In this document: positions 26,086 to 31,751 of the stretch, piece after piece | How the letters are laid out: the number at the start of each line of letters is the position of its first letter | How positions within the stretch are numbered: position 1 is the stretch's first letter | Position numbers and translations under genes: made by a program | Origin: a virus | DNA length: 31,751 nt | Strand: one strand, 5' to 3' | Virus record (IMG/VR): IMGVR_UViG_3300031707_000110 | Location: 1-31,751 of that record | Notes under the pieces: generated by a model | Seen by the model: only the letters and a program-made list of their open reading frames with translations | The model's database searches: none | Told to the model about the DNA's origin: nothing

Positions 26086-27749
26086 AAAAGTTTAATTTTT
26101 TACTGCCATTATTAGAAGATTTCTCTTTAGATAAGATAGACATAATCTCGGATGAGAAAATTATGGAAGGAGTAAAGCCGGCTTTCGGATCTCCGGGAGG
26201 TAAGTTTTTCGTGGCCGGGAAGCTGATAGGGTTATTTCCCGAACACAAAAGATATGTTGAACCATTTATTGGTGGCGGTTCAATTCTATTTAGAAAAAAT
26301 AAGACTGAACAAGAGTTCATCAATGATAAAGACCAAGAGATATTTACTTCTTTTAAGTTTATGCAGAATATTAACGACCAACAGATAGAAGCGCTAAATA
26401 AGATGGATTGGAAGACATCAAAGATAACTTTTGATAAACTATTAGCCGAATACAAAGAAAGCCCGGCGAATAAGGATCCTGTTTACCAATTCTACCGCTA
26501 CACTTATATTAAAGCCGCTAGCGATGCCGGAGAAATGCGTTCTTATGACGACAGGGCTGAAGGCGAGATAATGAAACTTACCACACGATTAATGAAAATA
26601 AAAGAACGCCTGCAAGGCGTAACCATAGAGAATATTGATTATAAAGACTTCGTAAAGAAATATTCCAATGCCGAATCTTTTACTTTTCTTGACCCGCCGT
26701 ATCCAAGTGCAAAGATGAACTGGAAGTGGTGTCCGACACAAGAAGAGTTTGAGGCCTTTACCAAGACAGTCCCGGGTAAATGGATGGTTACTTATGAAGT
26801 CTGCGATGGCTGGAAAGAAAGCAAATATTACAGAAAAATATTATCTCAATACAACTTAGCGGCGCCTTCGGCAGGCCATATGACCAGAAAATCAGAGTTA
26901 GTAGTTACGAATTATCCAATGGAACAAAACTCTTCTTATCTATCAACTTCTTGTTTAGACCAAGAAGAAATAGATGAAGCGTTGAATTTTATCAGCCAGA
27001 CGGATATAAGGCTTGAAGAAAGCAAAGATTTATCTGAAGAGTTAAAACAAATCCTTAAACTCTATGCAGCTAAGCGCCGCGGGGAAGAAGTAAAGCAGGA
27101 GTTTGAACAGTTAAAGACATCTTTTTGTAACTGCGTTAAGGAAATGATAAAAGCTGGAACTACAAATTTTCAGCCTGAAAAGTTATCTCCATTTGCTTTA
27201 GAATTGTTTGATAAGTTTACGGAGTATAAATATTTGGCAGAGCAACCTGACGGCAATAAGCAGGCATTTAATACATTTAAAGAAATGAAAGACAGCAATG
27301 TAGATTACAAAGAATATAAATTCACGATAAAAATGAAAGAAGCAGAAAAGAAAATCGGAAACTTTGCTTTGTATCATCAATGGTGGAAAGGAAAACATTT
27401 AGAAAGCAAAAAAATAGAAAGTTTTATCATTGCTACTGATTTGAATATTGATTTGTTTTTGGATATGAATCCATTAAATGAAAACTTTAAAGAAGGAGTT
27501 TTTTACATCAAACCCTCAAAATACGAAGTTATGAAGATAAATGAATCTACTACTTTTGTAGCCCCGAGAAGCAACCTCAATATTACTGAGATGCCGGCTT
27601 GGATGAAAATAATTGATATGGGTAAGATATCGATTTTAGAGTCCACAGAACTTGAGAAAACAATAGAGTTTTCAGGCGATAAACTGAAAGGAATTTTTAG
27701 CGCAAAAAGAGATACAGAGAGTTCGGACTTTTGGAGCTTATTAAAATAA
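26082..27749 (+). CDS. D12-class (Dam-like) adenine-N6 DNA methyltransferase with C-terminal extension, 555 aa
   Basis: The ATG overlaps the portal TGA and follows AAAAGGAGGAAACTATAAA. Residues about 30-285 are the methylase: GSPGGKFFVAGKLIGLFPEH, RYVEPFIGGGSILF (SAM motif, 59-67) and FTFLDPPYPS with the catalytic DPPY at 204-207. The order is that of D12/Dam enzymes, which methylate adenine in a short site. The C-terminal 260 residues are helical and charged and are not recognised; they end in FWSLLK. Phage copies may protect against host restriction or mark DNA for packaging; its place between portal and protease suggests a late role. Confidence 0.88.
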   Translation: MKKFNFLLPLLEDFSLDKIDIISDEKIMEGVKPAFGSPGGKFFVAGKLIGLFPEHKRYVEPFIGGGSILFRKNKTEQEFINDKDQEIFTSFKFMQNINDQQIEALNKMDWKTSKITFDKLLAEYKESPANKDPVYQFYRYTYIKAASDAGEMRSYDDRAEGEIMKLTTRLMKIKERLQGVTIENIDYKDFVKKYSNAESFTFLDPPYPSAKMNWKWCPTQEEFEAFTKTVPGKWMVTYEVCDGWKESKYYRKILSQYNLAAPSAGHMTRKSELVVTNYPMEQNSSYLSTSCLDQEEIDEALNFISQTDIRLEESKDLSEELKQILKLYAAKRRGEEVKQEFEQLKTSFCNCVKEMIKAGTTNFQPEKLSPFALELFDKFTEYKYLAEQPDGNKQAFNTFKEMKDSNVDYKEYKFTIKMKEAEKKIGNFALYHQWWKGKHLESKKIESFIIATDLNIDLFLDMNPLNENFKEGVFYIKPSKYEVMKINESTTFVAPRSNLNITEMPAWMKIIDMGKISILESTELEKTIEFSGDKLKGIFSAKRDTESSDFWSLLK

Positions 27750-27752
27750 TGC

Positions 27753-27781
27753 TTGACAAATAGATTTTATGTGTATATATT
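27753..27781 (+). promoter_or_regulatory. Sigma70-type promoter before the capsid genes
   Basis: TTGACA (27753-27758), 17 bp, TATATT (27776-27781): the same two hexamers and spacing as the promoter at 7435. Predicted start is near 27788. A DnaA box and an intrinsic terminator follow before the next gene. Confidence 0.75.
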
Positions 27782-27798
27782 TTAAGTAGTTAAGATAC

Positions 27799-27807
27799 TT
27801 ATCCACA
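27799..27807 (+). promoter_or_regulatory. DnaA box next to the capsid promoter
   Basis: A perfect TTATCCACA lies about 11 nt after the predicted transcription start. The following bases match one of the origin boxes as well (see findings), so this is more than a bare nine-base match. DnaA bound here could block or modulate the promoter. Confidence 0.6.
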
Positions 27808-27832
27808 GGATATTAACAGGATAGTCCACTTT

Positions 27833-27869
27833 ACGGATTTATTATAGAGATATAGTAAATCCGTTTTTT
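27833..27869 (+). terminator. Intrinsic terminator before the capsid genes
   Basis: ACGGATTTA pairs with TAAATCCGT and the stem continues inward through TTATA/TATAG to a GAGA loop, 14 bp in all with one wobble, then six T (27864-27869). Transcription from 27753 would give an RNA of about 80 nt unless it reads through. Confidence 0.92.
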
Positions 27870-27888
27870 GTTAACTAGTAAAAATAAT

Positions 27889-28200
27889 ATGCCATACCCA
27901 AATACCCATAGTGCTAGAATTTCTGAACCTCTTCCGCAAGGTTCTTCTGTCTTTGCAACAAAACAAATTGCCCCAGGTATAAGTATAATTCTTCAACGCC
28001 CTAAAAGCGGTGGCTCTATGCACGCACAATCCTATCGTTTTTCAAAACATCAGTATACTGCTGAAGAAGCAAAAGCGTGGTTAAAGAAGCACGATATTTC
28101 TTACATCTCATTTGAACCGGCGAGCTCCGGAGATACAGAAACTAGGAAAGATATTATCGAAAGAATAACCAAAGAACTATCCGGTGCCATAATTGCTTAA
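27889..28200 (+). CDS. MPYPN-type phage protein upstream of the capsid protease, 103 aa
   Basis: The ATG at 27889 gives the N-terminus MPYPNTHSARISEPLP, which is characteristic of a small protein often found next to phage head proteases; an earlier in-frame start lies on the terminator's T-run. Later SMHAQSYRFSKHQYTAEEAK, WLKKHDISYISFEPASS fits the same family. No strong ribosome binding site is seen. Its exact role is not established; it may help the protease. Confidence 0.75.
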   Translation: MPYPNTHSARISEPLPQGSSVFATKQIAPGISIILQRPKSGGSMHAQSYRFSKHQYTAEEAKAWLKKHDISYISFEPASSGDTETRKDIIERITKELSGAIIA

Positions 28201-30793
28201 ATTAAACCAAACCAATATAGTTTGTTTTTTAGAAAGCACTCCTTCTGGAGATATCTGGAAGGTGATGATTATTGAAGAAGGACTTTCTAAAAACGGAAAG
28301 TATTATACCAAAGAAGCCCTCCAGAAATCAATTTCCCTTTTTGAAAAATCAAAAGTTTGTTTCTACGAATGGAAAGACAAACATTTTGACCATATTCCTT
28401 TATCCATAGAAAAAATTCGACCAGAAGGATTTCCTCTCCAAACAGCAGGGTATCTTGATAATGTTAAATACGAAACCGTAAAAATCGAGGGGAGAGAAGT
28501 CACTGGTTTAACAGGGTCTCTGCATTTACTCGAAGAAAATTCGAAAGTCCAAGAGCTAAAGCAGATGCTCGTAAATGCCTGGCAGAAAGGATTAAAAAAC
28601 TTTCTAGGGCTGTCAATAAACGCGGAAGGCCCTTCAAGCGTTAGAATGCTTAACGGCCAACCAGTAACAGTAGTAAACGGGATTACTAAAGTTTTTAGTA
28701 CGGATTTTGTAACTCAACCTGCGGCTGGCGGTGAGTTACTTAAAATAATCGAAAGCCTAAACCAAAGAGGAGGTAGCGAAAAAATGTTTAAGAAGATTCT
28801 TGAAGCTCTAAAGGCTTGGAATCCGAAGTTATTAGAAAGCGTGGATATCGAGAATATCACTGAAGAAGAAGTAATCAGTATTTTTGAATCTCTTGTTACA
28901 GAAGCAAAAGCAAAGAAATCCGCTAAATGCGCTGATTTAGAAGGTATCGTAAAGCATTTAAAGGATAAGAAATATGACGAGGCAGAGAAACTGCTTAATG
29001 AAGTCATTAAAATAAAAGAAATGACTGATGAGGAGTTAATGAAATGTGATCCTTCAACGCTAACTCCCGAACAGAAAAAGAAAAGAGCAGAATTAGAAAA
29101 AGCACAGGCAGATGCTGCAGGGCAGACAGAGGCAAAAAAGAAACAAGAAGAAATCGAAAAGAAAAATAAAGACCTTGAGGCAAGGTTAGCCGATATAGAT
29201 AATCAATTAAAGGTCAGGGAATGCAAGGAATTACTCGAGTTGGCATTAGGTGAAAGCAACCTTCCTGAACCGATAAAAGGTAAAATCAGAAACTCTTTTA
29301 AGAGCAAGGTATTTAAAGAAGCAGAACTTAAAGAAGCGATTAAGGCAGAGCGCGAAGTTCTGGCAAAGTTAATCGAAAGCAAGACCATCATCTTTGATGA
29401 CGGCGTTGAAGGCACATTTGTCGAAAGAGAACCGGTTACAAGGCTACAGGCGTCTTTAGATTTGATGTTAGGATTTGTGCCTAGCGAAGCCGAAAAAGAA
29501 AAATATAAGGATATTGATAAATTTACATCATTAAAAGAAGCCTATGTTGCATATACGGATGATCCAGAAGTATCAGGCAGGTTAGGCCCGAAAGCAATCG
29601 CAAGATTAACCGAAGCGGTGGTTGATGATAATTCTTCTTTTGCCTATGCCTTAGGTTTTTCTATGCAAAGGCGTATGCTTCCTGAATACCGGGCAATTCC
29701 AGAACTCTGGAGAAAAATAGCGGTATCTACGCCGATAAAAGATTTTAAGTTGCAAGAAAGAATTCAGTGGGGTGGATTTGGTGTCCTTCCTACGGTTCAA
29801 GCCGCAAGGACATCTGCTGGCACTCCTATTGATAGTTCAGCTCCGACTTATCCTGAACTTGGCTTTCCGGGTGATGTTGAGGCTACATACGCAGTGATGA
29901 CAAAAGGCGGTATGATTACCGTAACCAGAAGAGCGATTATCGATGACGACTTGAAAGTCCTTACAGGAATACCGAAAAGAGTCGGCAAGGCCGCTGGTTA
30001 TACATTAAATCAGTTCGTCTTTGATTTAATGATAGGCTATGGCGCTCCTTCTGGAACACCAGCTATCAATACAGCCACGATTTATGACGGCGCAGTGCTT
30101 TATATCACAGCGCATAAGAATTACAGAACGGGCGCTTTAGGTTATGATAACCTGCAAGATTTATTGAATGATATGTGGTATCAGTGCGAACTTGGTTATA
30201 AGACTGATGTTGCAACTCAGTTAGAAGCTGGTGGAACATCATTAGTTATTACAGGTGGTACTGGAACATACATCAAGGCTGGCGATTATCTCTGGTTAGA
30301 TGGAGAGATAATTCGTGTTGATGTTGTAGCTACAGATACATTGACTATCTCAAGGGGACTTTTCGGTACGACAGATGCACAGCATTTAGTTGGTGTTGAT
30401 GTGCGTAAAGTAAGTCAGTTCTTAGCGTTAGAGAAACCTATTCTTTGGGTGCCTAGGGCATTAAACGGAACAGCTTTGGCGTTACAAAAGTCTGAAAAGC
30501 ATCCTGAAAGCGCGGAAGGCGGAATTAATACGCTTCGCGACCAGTTTGATGTTCAGCAAAGCCCGTTCCTTCGCGGCGATGAGAATAACTATTATTTATC
30601 AGCCAAGCCTGGCGATGTTGAAGGTATTGAAATAGGATTTTTGAACGGCAAAGAAGAACCCGAGATTTTAGTACAAGACCAACCTACAGTCGGCAATGTG
30701 TTTACTGCTGATACAATCCGCTATAAGGTGCGTCATGAATACGGCGGAGCGGTTGTTGACTTCAGGGCCTTTGCAGGTGCAATAGTATCGTAA
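28193..30793 (+). CDS. Capsid maturation protease - scaffold - major capsid protein fusion, 866 aa
   Basis: The frame starts at TTG 28193, overlapping the previous gene; no better start is seen before the conserved GLSKNGKYYTKEALQ. Residues 1-190 are a prohead protease (KVMIIEEGLSKNGKYY, then NFLGLSINAEG with the Ser that is the likely nucleophile). Residues about 200-400 are a charged scaffold-like coiled coil. From about 430 the sequence is a major capsid protein (RLQASLDLMLGFVPSEAEKE, GGMITVTRRAIIDDDLK, GKAAGYTLNQFVFDLM). GAGGAGGTAGCGAAAAA and ATG 28784 (codon 198) could start the scaffold-capsid part separately. It makes and matures the head shell, probably with help from the GroES-like protein. 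Confidence 0.85.
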   Translation: MLKLNQTNIVCFLESTPSGDIWKVMIIEEGLSKNGKYYTKEALQKSISLFEKSKVCFYEWKDKHFDHIPLSIEKIRPEGFPLQTAGYLDNVKYETVKIEGREVTGLTGSLHLLEENSKVQELKQMLVNAWQKGLKNFLGLSINAEGPSSVRMLNGQPVTVVNGITKVFSTDFVTQPAAGGELLKIIESLNQRGGSEKMFKKILEALKAWNPKLLESVDIENITEEEVISIFESLVTEAKAKKSAKCADLEGIVKHLKDKKYDEAEKLLNEVIKIKEMTDEELMKCDPSTLTPEQKKKRAELEKAQADAAGQTEAKKKQEEIEKKNKDLEARLADIDNQLKVRECKELLELALGESNLPEPIKGKIRNSFKSKVFKEAELKEAIKAEREVLAKLIESKTIIFDDGVEGTFVEREPVTRLQASLDLMLGFVPSEAEKEKYKDIDKFTSLKEAYVAYTDDPEVSGRLGPKAIARLTEAVVDDNSSFAYALGFSMQRRMLPEYRAIPELWRKIAVSTPIKDFKLQERIQWGGFGVLPTVQAARTSAGTPIDSSAPTYPELGFPGDVEATYAVMTKGGMITVTRRAIIDDDLKVLTGIPKRVGKAAGYTLNQFVFDLMIGYGAPSGTPAINTATIYDGAVLYITAHKNYRTGALGYDNLQDLLNDMWYQCELGYKTDVATQLEAGGTSLVITGGTGTYIKAGDYLWLDGEIIRVDVVATDTLTISRGLFGTTDAQHLVGVDVRKVSQFLALEKPILWVPRALNGTALALQKSEKHPESAEGGINTLRDQFDVQQSPFLRGDENNYYLSAKPGDVEGIEIGFLNGKEEPEILVQDQPTVGNVFTADTIRYKVRHEYGGAVVDFRAFAGAIVS

Positions 30794-30815
30794 TTTAACC
30801 TAATTAATGGCGATG

Positions 30816-30849
30816 GCCGGGGCTTTTGAGGTAGTTTGACCGCCCCGGC
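30816..30849 (+). other. GC-rich hairpin downstream of the capsid gene
   Basis: GCCGGGGC (30816-30823) and GCCCCGGC (30842-30849) form a perfect 8-bp stem with an 18-nt loop. There is no T-run after it, so it is unlikely to terminate; it may stabilise the abundant capsid mRNA or limit read-through. Confidence 0.6.
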
Positions 30850-30893
30850 ACAGCTGTTAAGCTGAAAAATGCTTAATGTTAAGGAGGTATTAG

Positions 30894-31241
30894 ATGTCTA
30901 AATTTTCAAGATATGATTACAGTGTAGCAAGTCAAAGAGGCACTGCTATTACAAAAACAAGTGCCTACCCTATCACGGAAGCAGATATTTTAAGAATTGG
31001 TCAATTTTTTGTTTGTAGCGGTGTTACTACATTGACCCTGCCTGTAGCAAGTGCAAATTTAAAAGGCGTAAGTATTTATGTTACTGGCAATAATGCTTTG
31101 TCAAAAGTAGTTGTCGCTGCCGGTTTTGGTGGTGGTGGCGCAAGCTACGATACGGTAACTGTCGGAGCTTATAATACCGTAGAGTTTTGGTGCAATGGGA
31201 CTAACTGGTATGCCTTATCTCAATCTGTAGGCGCAAGCTAA
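30894..31241 (+). CDS. Small beta-rich virion-like protein, 115 aa
   Basis: ATG at 30894 follows AAGGAGGTATTAG. The sequence MSKFSRYDYSVASQRGTAIT, TLTLPVASANLKGVSIYVTG and VEFWCNGTNWYALSQSVG is a repeated beta-strand pattern ending in a W/C/Y-rich strand, like the small fibre-head domains of phage tails. It is a clear paralogue of the next gene (shared TLTLP...NLKGVSIYVT, GFGGG, EFWC..YWYAL). It has no Ser-rich tail. Confidence 0.7.
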   Translation: MSKFSRYDYSVASQRGTAITKTSAYPITEADILRIGQFFVCSGVTTLTLPVASANLKGVSIYVTGNNALSKVVVAAGFGGGGASYDTVTVGAYNTVEFWCNGTNWYALSQSVGAS

Positions 31242-31261
31242 CCAGATAAAGGAGGATACCT

Positions 31262-31751
31262 ATGCCAAAACCTACCAGATTTAAATACAGTGTTGCCAAT
31301 AAAAGAAGGGCAACATTAAGTAAATCTTCAAACTATTCTCTTACCGAGAATGATATATTACGTAGTGGTTATCTATTTGTTAATTTAACTGCTGCCTGCA
31401 CTTTAACCCTTCCTGCTGCAAGCTCAAATTTAAAAGGCGTAAGTATTTATGTAACTACTTCAGACCAAGGTAATGTTTTTGTGTCTGCTGGGTTTGGCGG
31501 CGGTGCTGGTAGTTACGATACAGCGCAAATAGGAAGATATGAAACTGCGGAGTTTTGGTGCAGTGGCAGTTATTGGTATGCTTTGAATGTAACTGTAACT
31601 GGGACTGGCTCAAGTTCTTCAAGTTCGAGTTCGAGTTCATCGAGTTCAAGCAGTTCATCCAGTTCAAGTTCTTCAAGTTCTAGTTCTTCAAGCAGTTCAT
31701 CCAGTTCAAGTAGCTCATTAAGTTCAAGTAGTTCTAGTTCTTCAAGCAGTT
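31262..31751 (+). CDS. Paralogue of the preceding gene with a Ser-rich tail, N-terminal part (runs off window)
   Basis: ATG at 31262 follows AAGGAGGATACCT. Residues 1-112 match the preceding protein (KYSVANKRRATLSK, TLTLPAASSNLKGVSIYVTT, GFGGGAGSYDT, EFWCSGSYWYALNV). After VTGTG the frame becomes uninterrupted Ser to the end of the window, with one Leu visible. The DNA again mixes AGT, AGC, TCA, TCT and TCG codons. It thus combines a small fibre-like domain with the same low-complexity tail as the 882-aa protein. Confidence 0.8.
   Translation, partial: MPKPTRFKYSVANKRRATLSKSSNYSLTENDILRSGYLFVNLTAACTLTLPAASSNLKGVSIYVTTSDQGNVFVSAGFGGGAGSYDTAQIGRYETAEFWCSGSYWYALNVTVTGTGSSSSSSSSSSSSSSSSSSSSSSSSSSSSSSSSSSSSLSSSSSSSSSS

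Overview
This window reads as part of a tailed double-stranded DNA phage (or prophage) genome. The evidence is a consecutive block of putative small terminase, large terminase (TerL), portal, DNA methylase, and a capsid protease fused to a major capsid protein, all tightly packed with ATGA overlaps and strong AGGAGG ribosome binding sites. The host must be a bacterium with an ordinary sigma70-like promoter and Shine-Dalgarno system. The sequence alone does not identify it; the AT-rich composition and unfamiliar small genes suggest an uncultured lineage, which is inference.

Layout. (1) Positions 1-6973, minus strand: an early-type operon of about 27 very small genes, mostly unrecognised, including a YubB-like protein, several Cys-rich mini-proteins and a secreted lysozyme-like protein. 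Three sites between these genes (1503-1556, 2596-2666, 4941-5050, all minus strand) fold as type II hammerhead ribozymes with complete catalytic cores. Each begins at, or just after, the stop codon of an ORF, although the one before 4941-5050 is a doubtful 16-codon ORF. (2) 6430-7625: the divergent control region. It holds two DnaA boxes with CCTGTTAATAAC repeats and AT-rich DNA (candidate origin), a minus-strand promoter whose spacer is an (AT)8 tract, and a plus-strand promoter followed by a 32-codon leader ORF of Asn-Glu-Tyr repeats that runs into an intrinsic terminator. (3) 7626-9288, plus: small genes including a GroES-like co-chaperonin. (4) 9303-18480, plus: a carbohydrate cluster with GT9-type and GT-A-type glycosyltransferases, four or five methyltransferase domains, a kinase-like/methyltransferase fusion, a CAP-like protein and a DegT-family enzyme with the hallmarks of the iron-sulfur 3-dehydrase RfbH/E1. 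(5) 18562-21210: a large LamG protein with about 420 residues of almost pure serine, in 15-residue units marked by a Phe. (6) 21222-31751: Ig-like protein, terminase, portal interrupted by an intein, D12-class adenine methylase, a second promoter/DnaA-box/terminator cassette, protease-capsid fusion, then two tandem paralogues, the second of which acquires its own Ser-rich tail and runs off the window.

How it may work together. The minus operon would be transcribed first from the 7127-7099 promoter, with hammerheads cutting the polycistronic message between genes. The structural operon starts at 7435 behind a leader terminator, an arrangement like late promoters that need antitermination. The sugar cluster sits directly before the Ser-rich LamG protein, so a reasonable hypothesis is that it builds and attaches a modified glycan to the Ser-rich virion proteins. 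That link is inference from proximity and composition.
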